Origin: Beijerinckiaceae bacterium
GTDB lineage: Bacteria; Pseudomonadota; Alphaproteobacteria; Rhizobiales; Beijerinckiaceae
Reading direction: 5' to 3'
DNA length: 64,000 nt
Assembly (NCBI GenBank): GCA_947370975.1
Contig: CANBNG010000016.1
Coordinates: 1 to 64,000 of the forward strand
Shown piece after piece: positions 1 through 9,183 of the stretch. Each line of letters opens with the position of its first letter. The first letter of the stretch is position 1. Made by a program: the position numbers and the translations under genes. The notes beneath the pieces are model-generated. The model was not told the DNA's origin. It saw nothing but the letters and a program-made list of their open reading frames with translations, and ran no database searches.

Positions 1-711
1 TCGTCCAGTTTGCGCCCGAATCGACGCTGTACTGCCAGACCGCGCCGACCTCGGCGCCAAAGATGCTCACCGCGCCATTGCTGGTCACGCCGTCCGACAG
101 GCTCGCGCCAGTGTCGCTGGTGAGCGCGATCGTGGGCATCGAAGGCGCAAGCGTGTCGAGTTTCAAGCTGGCGCCGGCGCTGGCCGCGCCCGTGTTGCCC
201 GCGACATCGATCTGGCGCACGGCGTAGCTGTGCTGGCCATCAGACAGGTTAAACGCGGAGCCCGAACCCGTGGTCCACGAGCTGCTGTTGTCGATCTGGT
301 ACTGCCAGCTCGCGCCGGCCTCCAAGCCGCTGACGTTGACGACGGCGGCATTGGTGATGCCGTCAGAGGCAGACGAACCCGAGTCGACCGCGAGCGCCAG
401 GCTTGGCGCAGACGGATTGGTGGCGTCGACAACGATCGACGCGCCGTTGCGGGCGATGCTCGACACATTGCCAGCCGTATCGGTGACTTTCACCTGAACG
501 GCGTTGGCGGCGTAGCTTCCTGCCGCAAGCGTGAAGGTCGAACCCGTGCCGGTCGTCCAGTTTGCGCCCGAATCGACGCTGTACTGCCAGACCGCGCCGA
601 CCTCGGCGCCAAAGATGCTCACCGCGCCATTGCTGGTCACGCCGTCCGACAGGCTCGCGCCAGTGTCGCTGGTGAGCGCGATCGTGGGCATAGAAGGCGC
701 AAGCGTGTCGA
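1..711 (-). repeat. Near-identical in-frame duplicated Ig-like module (1-159 and 553-711)
   Basis: Bases 1-159 and 553-711 match at 158 of 159 positions; the one difference seen is at 140 versus 692. The 552-base offset is exactly 184 codons, so the duplication stays in frame. Such near identity suggests a recent duplication or ongoing gene conversion among modules. Further copies may lie beyond the left edge. Confidence 0.9.
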
Positions 712-2362
712 CGAGGTAGTTGGCGTTATCAACCACCGCGCCATGCGTTACAATTACCAAGTTTCCGGCAGCGTCCGAAATGGTGGCTCCGCCGAGATCG
801 ATGCTGTTGGCGCCAATGCTGATGCCATCGGCATCATTCTGGCCAGCCTGGATCGTATAGGTGAAGGACAGCGTGCTGGTGCCCGAACCGGTCGAATAAC
901 CGGCATAGAAGGTCCCGCCGCCGATGTTGAGCGCGAGGCGCGGGGCCCCGCCGGAAACGGTAACCGCCTCGCTGAACGCCACTGTGACGGTGAGCACATC
1001 GCCCGCATTGAGGGCGCCGTGGGAAATGCCTGTCGCGCCGGCAATCGAAATGGCGCTGATCGACGAGCTGATAACGGGGCTCGTCGTATCCAGCACGAAA
1101 CTGGTCGTTCCAGCCGTGCTTGTATTGCCTGCGGCATCAGTCGCCGCAGCGCTCACATTGACGGTGCCATCGCCACCAAGGGCAAGCAGATCCGACGTAC
1201 TCAAGAGCACCGCAACAGGCGTGGAGCCGTTGCCGGTCACTGTCTTGATGACCGTGTTGGCGCCATGGGTGAAGGTCACGGCAACTGTGGAGCTGCTTTC
1301 CGCAACGACGCTCACAACGCCGGTCACTGATGTCGCTTCGCCGGTCGATGCACCACCGGCAACGCCGACGCCAAGCGCGAGAGTGGGCTGACTCGGGGCA
1401 AGCTGATCAAGCGTGTAGGGCGTGGCCGCACTTGCCGAGCTGACGCCGCCAGAGCTGTCAGTCTGACGAACCTGATAGGTGTGCGCGCCATTGGTGAGGC
1501 TGAAGCTCGACCCGCTGCCCGTGACCCACGTGCCGCTATTGTCGATCATATATTGCCAGGTCGCGCCGGTCTGAAGACCCGCCACGCTGACTGTCGCAAT
1601 CTTGGTGATGCCATCGGTCGTAACCGCGCCCGTGTCCTGTCCGAGCGACAAGGTCGGGGTGACCGTGAAAGCAACCGGCGCGCCGCCACCGCCACCGCCG
1701 CCACCGCCACCACCGCATGCTGCGAGCGGGAGGATGAGCATGGAGGTTGCGCCAAGGCCGAAAGCCTGCCGACGGTTGGACATCCAGTTCTTCAGGAAGC
1801 GCTGCACATCGGCGACGCCCTTCGGAATTTCGATTTTTTCAACGCCGCTTCCAGGCGTAGTGGCAAGCGTCTCAAGCTCGGAGAGCCGATCGTCTTCGGC
1901 GACCGCGACGCCGGAATAATGACCGTCGAGAAGCCCCTGCAACCACGCGTCATTCGGAGACATAAGGCGATCTTCCATGAGTGAGATGTCTGCGGTCAGC
2001 AAGGTCGAGCCAAGAAGCTCGCCCGCTCCGTTGATAATTTGGAGTGTCTGCGCAAGGCGCGCGGGATCGACAACCAGCCCGGTCGAGCGGTCACTGGTGC
2101 GGTCCATGGAGAGCAGAAGTATCGCGTCCGACGACACGGGTGCATTCACAGCAAGCGCAACAAAATCGCGCCATTCGCCTGCTGCAAGAGCCGCCGCCAT
2201 GTCGCTGTTGCGAAATTGAAACGCGAGCGCGCCATCGCCGAGCTTCTGCGCAGCTTCATCCAGATCGAAGACCCGGAAAGCGGCGCTCAGAAACTTTGTT
2301 CCCCAAGCAATCGCCGCACCGACGAGACGGATTTGAGCCGGGGCACGCATCATCTGGTTCAT
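1..2362 (-). CDS. Large Ig-like repeat surface adhesin, C-terminus cut by window edge
   Basis: An open minus-strand frame runs from ATG 2362 through position 1 with no stop, about 787 codons. Residues 1 to about 190 form a non-repetitive domain. A short hydrophobic stretch ending in a lipobox-like LPLAAC follows, then a run of 11 glycines. The rest is tandem beta-sandwich-type modules rich in Thr, Ser, Gly and Ala, with recurring WQYSVDSG, WTTGTGS and DAAGN motifs, typical of bacterial Ig-like repeats in giant adhesins. It lies downstream of and in line with a TolC/ABC/HlyD operon, so it is probably that system's substrate; this is inference. The secretion signal expected at the C-terminus is outside the window. 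The start follows only a weak Shine-Dalgarno, but an alternative ATG at 2370 hits a stop at once. The family call is firm; the N-terminal domain is unrecognised. Confidence 0.85.
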   Translation of the reverse strand, partial: MNQMMRAPAQIRLVGAAIAWGTKFLSAAFRVFDLDEAAQKLGDGALAFQFRNSDMAAALAAGEWRDFVALAVNAPVSSDAILLLSMDRTSDRSTGLVVDPARLAQTLQIINGAGELLGSTLLTADISLMEDRLMSPNDAWLQGLLDGHYSGVAVAEDDRLSELETLATTPGSGVEKIEIPKGVADVQRFLKNWMSNRRQAFGLGATSMLILPLAACGGGGGGGGGGGAPVAFTVTPTLSLGQDTGAVTTDGITKIATVSVAGLQTGATWQYMIDNSGTWVTGSGSSFSLTNGAHTYQVRQTDSSGGVSSASAATPYTLDQLAPSQPTLALGVGVAGGASTGEATSVTGVVSVVAESSSTVAVTFTHGANTVIKTVTGNGSTPVAVLLSTSDLLALGGDGTVNVSAAATDAAGNTSTAGTTSFVLDTTSPVISSSISAISIAGATGISHGALNAGDVLTVTVAFSEAVTVSGGAPRLALNIGGGTFYAGYSTGSGTSTLSFTYTIQAGQNDADGISIGANSIDLGGATISDAAGNLVIVTHGAVVDNANYLVDTLAPSMPTIALTSDTGASLSDGVTSNGAVSIFGAEVGAVWQYSVDSGANWTTGTGSTFTLAAGSYAANAVQVKVTDTAGNVSSIARNGASIVVDATNPSAPSLALAVDSGSSASDGITNAAVVNVSGLEAGASWQYQIDNSSSWTTGSGSAFNLSDGQHSYAVRQIDVAGNTGAASAGASLKLDTLAPSMPTIALTSDTGASLSDGVTSNGAVSIFGAEVGAVWQYSVDSGANWT

Positions 2363-2683
2363 GGACACATCTCACTGAACGTTTTCGGCACCTTCGGGAA
2401 AACAACCCCGAAGAAAACATTGATAGCAATTTTAAGATATAGCCGATTTCACAATAACTGACAAGTTAAACGGTAAATTCAGGTAATATCTATATTTGTA
2501 TTCGTAACAATTATTGTTACGAATATATATTAATGAAATATATATTTAGACTTATACTACATAATGCGGAGCAAAACCGGAGCGCGGCCGCGCGCTGCCC
2601 CGCCCCGTGGGTGAGGGGGCGTAAACTGCCGCAACCGGAGATCGGTTTTTGCATGAGAATATGGTTAACGCCGCCTTAGCCCC
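2363..2683. other. AT-rich intergenic region upstream of adhesin gene
   Basis: About 320 bases without a gene lie between the HlyD stop and the adhesin start. Bases 2400-2570 are strikingly AT-rich against the surrounding high-GC DNA and contain a long palindrome (2500-2524). The HlyD-proximal part (2580-2640) is GC-rich with short inverted repeats that may form a weak terminator. I infer that the adhesin has its own promoter here. Confidence 0.6.
2500..2524. promoter_or_regulatory. Perfect palindrome, probable operator of the adhesin gene
   Basis: The arms ATTCGTAACAA (2500-2510) and TTGTTACGAAT (2514-2524) are perfect inverted repeats around a TTA spacer. The centre is about 150 bases upstream of the adhesin ATG. 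A related GTAA...TTACGAAT element lies at 7994-8011. A dimeric transcription factor site is the simplest reading. Confidence 0.6.
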
Positions 2684-4087
2684 TCAGCGCTCCCTGAACG
2701 CATTTTCCTTTACGGCAAGGAGGGGCTTGGCGAGGTAGTTCATGACCGTCTTGTTGCCGGTGACGATATCGACCTGGGCCTGCATGCCGGGGATGACGGG
2801 CAGTTTCCGACCGAAGGTCTCGAGCGCCGTCGTTGTCGTCTCGATGCGCGCCAGAAAGTAGAAGGCATTGGGCTGCGAGCGGTCGTCCGAAGGCACGGCA
2901 TCGGCGCTGATCTGCGTGACCATGCCCTCCATCGAACCGAAGATGGAATAATCATAGGCCGTCAGCTTGACGCGCGCCGGCATCCCCGTCTGCACGAAGC
3001 CGATATCCTGGGGCCGGATGCGGGCTTCGATCACCAGCTGATCGTCTGCGGGCACGATCTCGGCAATAGGCTCGCCGGGCTTCACGACGCCCCCAACCGT
3101 TGCGACGAACAGACGGTTGATGATGCCCTTCACCGGCGCGCGCACTTCCGTGCGGTCGACCTTGTCGATGAGGGCGGGCAGCGACATTTGCAGGCTGCGC
3201 AGATCGATCACCACCTTGCCGAGTTCAGCAGCGGCGTCGGACTTGAACTGGCGGCTGGCCTGCTCCTTCTTGGCCTCGACCTCCTCGATGGCTGCCACGA
3301 GGCGGGGAATGGCGATGCGCGCGGATTCAAAGCGGCCTTCGAGGTCGGAGATTTTCCCCTGGATGCGCACGAGCTCGAGGCGTGGCTCAAGACCGCGCTC
3401 CACCATGCGCGAGACAATGGCGAGTTCCTGCTTGGCGCTGCCAAGCGAGTTCTGCGCCGTCTGCATGAGATTGCGGGTGTCCTCGGCTTCCTTCATGCGC
3501 TGCTGAAGCTGCGAGGCAATGACCGACATTTCGGCAAGGTGGCGCGAGCGCCTGCCGTTGTATTCGGCAAGCTCCTGGGCGACAAATTCGCCGCCCTGGG
3601 CATTGGTCTCGGTTTCGAAAGCCGGCTCGCTGCCGTCGGTTTCTGCCCGCAAGCGGGCGGACTTGGCCTGAAGCGCATATAATTGCTGGCGACGCGTGTC
3701 GCGCTCGGCCCCGAACTGGGTCGCCGAGAGGCTGATGAGCAAAGCGCCGGCCTCGACGGTCTCGCCCTGGCGCACATGCAGGGATTGCACGATGCCGCCC
3801 TCGAGATTTTGCACGACCTGCAAACGGGCCGAGGGCACCACACGTCCCTCCGCGCGCGTCAGATCGTCAATGCGTGCAATGGCAGCCCAGACGCCGAAGG
3901 CCAGAAAGACGAAGCAAATCGTCAAAAGCAGAATGCTGGACGAGCGCTTGGCCTGGGGAATGCGCGAGGAGAACGCGATACCGACGCCCTCGCCCGAACC
4001 GATCTGGTTGGCGTTCATCACGCTTTGCAGGGGGCTCCGGCAAAAGTCGCGGAAAATGTCCCAGGCGTCCTTGAGTTCGCTTTTCAT
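2684..4087 (-). CDS. Type I secretion membrane fusion protein (HlyD/LapC family)
   Basis: This 467-residue periplasmic adaptor links the inner-membrane ABC exporter to the outer-membrane TolC protein. A cytosolic N-terminus of about 50 residues is followed by one transmembrane helix (SSILLLTICFVFLAFGVWAA) and the family signature LTRAEGRVVPSARLQVVQNLEGG. A long coiled-coil hairpin (about residues 130-300) and a beta-barrel/lipoyl region ending near GMQAQVDIVTG complete it. Length and order are normal for the family. Its start overlaps the last base of the ABC gene stop, so the two are translationally coupled. It is the third gene of the TolC-ABC-HlyD operon. Confidence 0.95.
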   Translation of the reverse strand: MKSELKDAWDIFRDFCRSPLQSVMNANQIGSGEGVGIAFSSRIPQAKRSSSILLLTICFVFLAFGVWAAIARIDDLTRAEGRVVPSARLQVVQNLEGGIVQSLHVRQGETVEAGALLISLSATQFGAERDTRRQQLYALQAKSARLRAETDGSEPAFETETNAQGGEFVAQELAEYNGRRSRHLAEMSVIASQLQQRMKEAEDTRNLMQTAQNSLGSAKQELAIVSRMVERGLEPRLELVRIQGKISDLEGRFESARIAIPRLVAAIEEVEAKKEQASRQFKSDAAAELGKVVIDLRSLQMSLPALIDKVDRTEVRAPVKGIINRLFVATVGGVVKPGEPIAEIVPADDQLVIEARIRPQDIGFVQTGMPARVKLTAYDYSIFGSMEGMVTQISADAVPSDDRSQPNAFYFLARIETTTTALETFGRKLPVIPGMQAQVDIVTGNKTVMNYLAKPLLAVKENAFRER

Positions 4088-6237
4088 CAGCTCTGGTTAC
4101 CGGCTTGCGCAAGACGGCGCAGCAATTCGTCCTTGGGACCATGCGCGACCAGTCTGCCATCCTGCATGACGAAGATCTTCTGCACGAGCTCGAAGAGTGA
4201 CGAACGATGGGTCACCACGATCAGCGTGTTGTCGGGGATGGATGCGTTCAGACGGTTGATCAGAACGCGCTCGGTGTTGACGTCAAAGGCGCTCGTCGCC
4301 TCGTCAAGAATGACCATAGAGGGTCTGGCGACAAGCGCGCGCGCAATCGAAATCGCCTGACGCTGACCGCCCGACAGTCCCTCGCCGCGCTCCTTCAGCT
4401 TCATGCCATAGCCATCGGGATGGGAGGCTATGAAGTCATGTACGCAGGCGATGCGCGCCGCTTCCAGAATATCGCCATCCGACGGGTTCTCGCCACCGAT
4501 TGCGATATTTTCCTTCACCGATCCGGAAAAGAGCCAGACATCCTGCATGACCGCCCCGATGGAGCGGCGAATGTCGGCCAGATCATATTGGCGGGAATCG
4601 ACGCCATCGATCAGGATCGTGCCACTGTCGGGCTTGTAGAGTCCAAGGATCAATTTGGTGATGGTCGACTTGCCAGAGCCCACGGGGCCGACAAAGGCGA
4701 CCTTCTCGCCAGGCTCGATCTTGAACGACAGATCTTCAAGCCCGCCCTTCGATTGACCGGGATATTTGAAAGACACATTGCGGAACTCGATGCCGCCCTT
4801 GATGGAACCGAAATCCACAAATGTGTCGCGCGCTTCATGCTCGCGCGGCTGGTTCATCAGCTCGGAGAGCGAGTGATAGCTTGCCAGCGATTGATTGACC
4901 TTGGTGAGCAGCTGGGCCAATTGCGCCAATGGCGAAATCACGCGCCCGGCCAGCATCGAACAGGCCACGATTGCGCCGCTGCCGATCTGGCCCTGCTGCA
5001 CCAGAAAAAACCCGACCGTGACGACGCCGACCCACACCAGCTGTCCGGCGAGATTGGCGACATTGCCCGCAAATTGCCCGAACATGCGTGTCTTGAGCGA
5101 GATTGCGGCCTGATGCGAAACCGCCTCCTGCCAGCGGCGGCGCATGATTGAACCAGCGCCAAGCGCCTTGAGCGTCTCGATGCCGGTCAGCGTCTCGACA
5201 AGGATAGAGTTCTTGTTGCGCCCGTCTTCCTGGCTCGCCTTCACGAGCTTGCGCATGGAAGGCTGTACCGCAAGGCTCGACAGGATGACGATGGGCGCAA
5301 CCAGCAAGGGCACCCAGACAATCGGCCCGCCGATGACGGCAATGACGATGACAAAGATGATGGCGAAGGGAATGTCGATCAGAACCGTCAGCGTCGCGGA
5401 GGTGAGGAAATCGCGCAGCGATTCAAATTCGCGCATGATGCTCGCTGTGGCGCCGACCGAGCCTTTGCGCGCGCCAAGTTCGATATCCATCACTTGTGCG
5501 AAGAGTGAATCGGCAATCACCATGTCCGCGCGAGCACCCGCGAGATCAAGGAAATAGCTGCGCAGGCTGCGAATGACAAAGTCGCTCGCAAACACGATGC
5601 CGACGCCAAAAAGCAATGCGATCAGGGTTTCGACAGCCCCATTGGGCATCACCCGATCATAGACGATCATCGAGAAGATCGAGGCCGAGAGCGCAAACAT
5701 GTTGGTGAGGAGTGCGGCTATCGCGACCTGCACATAGAGCCCGCGTGCTGTCAGCAACGGACCCCAGAACCAATGGCCGTAACGACCACGGCCATGCTTG
5801 GACTCTTCCGACGCGCCCTGAACCTGCGGCGTAAAAACCAGGGCAGAGGCTTGCGCCCAATTGGCAAGCTCGCTCGCGCCAATCGTTTCGACATGGCCGT
5901 CGTTGCTGTTGAGCCGAAGGGCCTTGAAGCCGGATGTGCCGTCGATATCGCCAGTGAGCAGGAGAAGCTTCGCATCCGGAGCGACAAGAAGCACCGGGCT
6001 CGCGGCAAAATTCTTGATGACCTTTGTGAGATCTTGCGTCTCGACGCAGATGCCCAAGCTCTCAAGCGCCTCGATGCTCTGCTCGATAGACCATGGACCC
6101 TGATCGCGCGCGACGCGGGCGCGCAAGGCTGCCCGCGACATCGGACGTCCAAAATGCGCCAGCACCCAGATCAGATAAAGCTCGATGGGATCTGTGCCCG
6201 CCGCTTTTGCGTCCGACACAACCTCTGACAGGCTCAT
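4087..6237 (-). CDS. Type I secretion ABC transporter, LapB-like
   Basis: The 716 residues contain an N-terminal C39-like domain (about 1-135) lacking the catalytic cysteine motif, as in adhesin and RTX exporters that do not cleave their substrate. A six-helix transmembrane domain (about 160-440) and an ATPase domain follow, with Walker A GPVGSGKST near residue 516, LSGGQRQ near 616 and Walker B MVILDEAT near 640. It powers export of an unfolded substrate across both membranes. Its start overlaps the TolC gene stop by four bases. The adjacent adhesin is the likely cargo. The C39-like domain probably docks substrate instead of cutting it; this follows from family knowledge. Confidence 0.95.
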   Translation of the reverse strand: MSLSEVVSDAKAAGTDPIELYLIWVLAHFGRPMSRAALRARVARDQGPWSIEQSIEALESLGICVETQDLTKVIKNFAASPVLLVAPDAKLLLLTGDIDGTSGFKALRLNSNDGHVETIGASELANWAQASALVFTPQVQGASEESKHGRGRYGHWFWGPLLTARGLYVQVAIAALLTNMFALSASIFSMIVYDRVMPNGAVETLIALLFGVGIVFASDFVIRSLRSYFLDLAGARADMVIADSLFAQVMDIELGARKGSVGATASIMREFESLRDFLTSATLTVLIDIPFAIIFVIVIAVIGGPIVWVPLLVAPIVILSSLAVQPSMRKLVKASQEDGRNKNSILVETLTGIETLKALGAGSIMRRRWQEAVSHQAAISLKTRMFGQFAGNVANLAGQLVWVGVVTVGFFLVQQGQIGSGAIVACSMLAGRVISPLAQLAQLLTKVNQSLASYHSLSELMNQPREHEARDTFVDFGSIKGGIEFRNVSFKYPGQSKGGLEDLSFKIEPGEKVAFVGPVGSGKSTITKLILGLYKPDSGTILIDGVDSRQYDLADIRRSIGAVMQDVWLFSGSVKENIAIGGENPSDGDILEAARIACVHDFIASHPDGYGMKLKERGEGLSGGQRQAISIARALVARPSMVILDEATSAFDVNTERVLINRLNASIPDNTLIVVTHRSSLFELVQKIFVMQDGRLVAHGPKDELLRRLAQAGNQS

Positions 6238-7931
6238 TGACCCGAGCCAGCCTTCGCCGGCTGTGCCTTGGTCTTGGGTTTTGGCTGCGCCTTTTCCTCA
6301 GGCGCCGAGAGTACACCGGCAAGGGCCTTGATATCTTCGACCGAGCCAGGCTTGAGACTTGCGAGCTTGAACAGATCATCAAGCTGCGATGTAAAATAGA
6401 GCAGGCGATATTTTGCCAGAATCCGATCCGCCACAGCGTCAATCATGTCCTTGCCGGCAGCGTAGAGTTCCTCCTGCGTCTTGATCGCATCAAGCAACGA
6501 ACCGCGGTTGAACTGGAACTGTTCGTTGACCGCTTCCATCGAGCGGACAGCGGCTTTGGAGGAGCGAATGCGCGCCTGCTGAATAGCCGCCGTGCTTTTC
6601 ACATCTGCTCGCGCCTGGGCAAGATTATGTTCGAACTGGCGGCGCACGAGTTCAAATTCGAGTGCTGCACGACCGGCGCGCCATGCAGATTGTTCAGCAC
6701 GCGCCTTGTCTGCGCCGCCTGTATAGAAATCATAGCGCAGCGCCAGAACCGCCGTCGTGTCCGAGCCCGTGCGGCCAACCGACAACGAGTCCCAATCGCG
6801 GCGTGTGTGCGAGACCTGCAGATCGACGCGGGGAAGGGCGCGCGACTTTGAGGCATTGGCGTCCATTTCGGCTGCAAGCCGCGCGGCGTCTTTTGATTGC
6901 GCGGGCGCATATTGGCGCAAAAGCTCGGGCAAGGGCTGGTCAAGCGTCTTGATTTCCGGATCAATCGGCAGCGGCAGAACGGCCGGCGGCTCGCGCCCGA
7001 AGATTTCGGCAAACTGGCTCTCGGCGGCGCTCAGTCGATTGGCAACGGACGAGGCATTGGCCTGCGACTCGACATGGCGACCCTCGGCGCGTGTCACATC
7101 GGCTTCCGAACCACCGCCCGAGCGCGCACGCTCTATGACCTGATCAAGCAGCGACTTGCGCGCCGTCACGCTCTGATCGGCCAGCGACATGTGCGAGCGC
7201 ATGCGCAGCACGTCCACATAAGCGCTGATGGCGCGCATTGTATATTCGCCGCGTGCGCTTGCCAGATCCGCCTGCGATTGCTGCTGACGCGCAAGACCCG
7301 CATCCGCCGCATTCGACGTTGCGCCAAAATCATAGACCAGCTGACGTAACGTCATGCCGGCATTGGGTGCGCGGCTTTTTGTGACCGGAGCTCCGGGCAC
7401 CGAGGAAATGCCATAGGACCGATAGCCGAGATCGCCGGTCCCGGAGACCTGCGGGAGAAAGCCGGCGTTCACTTCGCGCGCAGCCGCATCATAAAGACCG
7501 ACATCGGCCGTGGCAGCGCCAATGGCCGGATGCGTTGCAACTGCCCCGCGGATCGCTTGAACGAAAACCTCTTTGCCCTTGGTCGGGAACGGCGCGGAGG
7601 CATGTGCAATCATGAAGTCGACAGCGCCGATGAGCGCATCGCCGCTCGTCATGCGCGCAACAACGCGGGTCACCGTTTGCTCGGCAAACATGGGCAGGTC
7701 GCGCCCGAAAAACTGCTTCTGCGGCTTTTTGAGATCGCTCGGAGCCGCAATCGTGGCGACAGTTTCGACATCGAACTGCGCGGCGCCTGCCTGCCCCGGC
7801 GCAGTGGCCAGAAGGAGCGTTGCAATCAGGGCGCGGTGCGGGCGGAACCCAAAACGGGTAACCGCACATCCACCGCGTTTGAAGCGTTCAACCGAGACCA
7901 GACGGTTCAGCACGACGGCACCTATTTGCAA
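6234..7931 (-). CDS. TolC-family outer membrane channel of type I secretion
   Basis: About 565 residues with a signal-like hydrophobic segment near residues 33-50 and two outer-membrane-efflux repeats rich in coiled coil. The motif ALRYDFYTGG and the helical C-terminal half are typical of TolC proteins next to LapBC-type exporters. The C-terminus is a Lys/Pro/Ala-rich tail. There is no ATG near the 5' end: the frame opens with TTG 7931, and GTG 7913 is an alternative; neither has a strong Shine-Dalgarno. It is the first gene of the operon and diverges from the xylanase gene. An N-terminal segment of about 120 residues before the first OEP repeat is longer than in classical TolC. Confidence 0.9.
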   Translation of the reverse strand: MQIGAVVLNRLVSVERFKRGGCAVTRFGFRPHRALIATLLLATAPGQAGAAQFDVETVATIAAPSDLKKPQKQFFGRDLPMFAEQTVTRVVARMTSGDALIGAVDFMIAHASAPFPTKGKEVFVQAIRGAVATHPAIGAATADVGLYDAAAREVNAGFLPQVSGTGDLGYRSYGISSVPGAPVTKSRAPNAGMTLRQLVYDFGATSNAADAGLARQQQSQADLASARGEYTMRAISAYVDVLRMRSHMSLADQSVTARKSLLDQVIERARSGGGSEADVTRAEGRHVESQANASSVANRLSAAESQFAEIFGREPPAVLPLPIDPEIKTLDQPLPELLRQYAPAQSKDAARLAAEMDANASKSRALPRVDLQVSHTRRDWDSLSVGRTGSDTTAVLALRYDFYTGGADKARAEQSAWRAGRAALEFELVRRQFEHNLAQARADVKSTAAIQQARIRSSKAAVRSMEAVNEQFQFNRGSLLDAIKTQEELYAAGKDMIDAVADRILAKYRLLYFTSQLDDLFKLASLKPGSVEDIKALAGVLSAPEEKAQPKPKTKAQPAKAGSGQ

Positions 7932-7993
7932 AAACTCTACTACAGACTATGCATTTAACCTGCGGGACGCACAGGCACAACAAGCTTACTATT

Positions 7994-8020
7994 GTAATTA
8001 TAATTACGAATGTAACAAAT
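7994..8020. promoter_or_regulatory. Palindromic element in TolC/xylanase divergent promoter region
   Basis: GTAATTATAATTAC (7994-8007) is a perfect palindrome and continues into GAAT, then GTAACAAAT. GTAA...TTACGAAT matches the outer part of the 2500-2524 palindrome, and GTAACAA matches its inner arm. The region between the two divergent starts is AT-rich, as expected for promoters. Confidence 0.5.
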
Positions 8021-8082
8021 TTGATATAAACGCCATCGACACCCACAAGGGCACACGCCTGCTCTTCGCGGAGATTGGAACC

Positions 8083-9183
8083 TTGAAACTCTCACCCGAG
8101 CTTGATCGCAGGAAAATGCTTCAGCGGCTCGGCGCTGCTGCCGCGCTCTCGAGCGCCCTTATGCCTGCCGCCGCATCCGACGAGACGCTGGCGCAAATGG
8201 CGCGACGACGGGGAATCCTGTTCGGCTTCGCATTGAATGCGAAAGCCCTCACCGACAGCGCCATCATGGACGTTTATGCGCGCGAGGCGGGAATCGTGGC
8301 CCCCATTGGCCTCGGTGCTTGGGGCAATACCCATAAAACACCCGAAACCTGGGACTTCCGCGATCTCGACGCCATTGTAACATGGGCGCGGCGAAGCGGG
8401 CGTCCCATGCGCGGCACGCATCTCGTCTGGCATCAAAATCTGCCGCCGTGGTTTGCTGAAAATGTGACGGCAGCGAATGCGAGCCAATATATGCGCGCGC
8501 ACATATTTGCCTTCATGGGCCGCTATCGAAAGACATTCACTGCCTGGAACGTCGTGAATGAAGCCGTCCTCCCGAGCGATGGCCGCGCAGACGGACTGCG
8601 CCAGTCGGCATGGCTCAGACTGATCGGGCCGGGCTATATCGAGCAAGCTTTCAGGCTCGCTGCGGAAGCAGACCCATCGGCGATGCTTGCTTATAATGAA
8701 TTTGGCCTTGAGGCGGACACGCCGCAGGCCGATCGCAAGCGACAAGCTGTCCTGCGCTTGTTACGCGATCTCAAACTTCGAGGAACACCTGTTCATGCGC
8801 TCGGCATGCAAGCGCATCTCTCGGCAAAAACACCTCTCAATTTGGGAAAACTCAAAGCCTTCATGAATAGCGTCGCTGATCTTGGCTTGCAGATTCACAT
8901 CACGGAGCTTGATGTCAGCGATTCTGTTTTGCCTGCAGACGTCGTCACAAGAGACGCTTTGGTGGCGCATCAATATCAGGTCTTCCTGACCGCTGCCCTG
9001 GATCATTCCGCCGTCAAAACCGTTCTCCTGTGGGGCCTGAGTGATCGTTACACCTGGCTGGAGCGTCACGCGCCCCGCCCTGACGGACTGGCCGTGCGCG
9101 TCCTGCCATTGGATGAAAATCTGCAGCGAAAACCCGCGTGGTTCGCCCTCGCACGCACCCTGCAGGGGCAGTCCAATCCATGA
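8083..9183 (+). CDS. GH10 endo-1,4-beta-xylanase with Tat-type signal
   Basis: The 366-residue product hydrolyses beta-1,4-xylan. The GH10 barrel shows the general acid/base in WNVVNEAV (Glu about 160) and the nucleophile in ITELDV (Glu about 275), plus HLVWHQNLP near the active site. The N-terminus carries LDRRKMLQRLGAAAAL, a twin-arginine-like signal ending near PAAASD, so export is likely through Tat. The start chosen is TTG 8083, because the first downstream ATG (8116) would delete the arginine pair and the upstream frame reads through AT-rich promoter DNA. A single catalytic domain without a carbohydrate-binding module is seen. It diverges from the type I secretion operon. Confidence 0.9.
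   Translation: MKLSPELDRRKMLQRLGAAAALSSALMPAAASDETLAQMARRRGILFGFALNAKALTDSAIMDVYAREAGIVAPIGLGAWGNTHKTPETWDFRDLDAIVTWARRSGRPMRGTHLVWHQNLPPWFAENVTAANASQYMRAHIFAFMGRYRKTFTAWNVVNEAVLPSDGRADGLRQSAWLRLIGPGYIEQAFRLAAEADPSAMLAYNEFGLEADTPQADRKRQAVLRLLRDLKLRGTPVHALGMQAHLSAKTPLNLGKLKAFMNSVADLGLQIHITELDVSDSVLPADVVTRDALVAHQYQVFLTAALDHSAVKTVLLWGLSDRYTWLERHAPRPDGLAVRVLPLDENLQRKPAWFALARTLQGQSNP

Noticed and set aside
230..1330. Long plus-strand open frame opposite the adhesin repeats
   Set aside because: It is a shadow of the Ig-like repeat coding frame; its Arg/Ala-rich sequence repeats only because the adhesin repeats.
1680..1720. GGT/GGC run as a CRISPR or regulatory repeat
   Set aside because: It encodes the adhesin's 11-glycine linker in frame.
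7573..8082. Upstream extension of the xylanase frame
   Set aside because: It overlaps the TolC gene on the other strand and the AT-rich divergent promoter; the Tat-type signal places the start at 8083.
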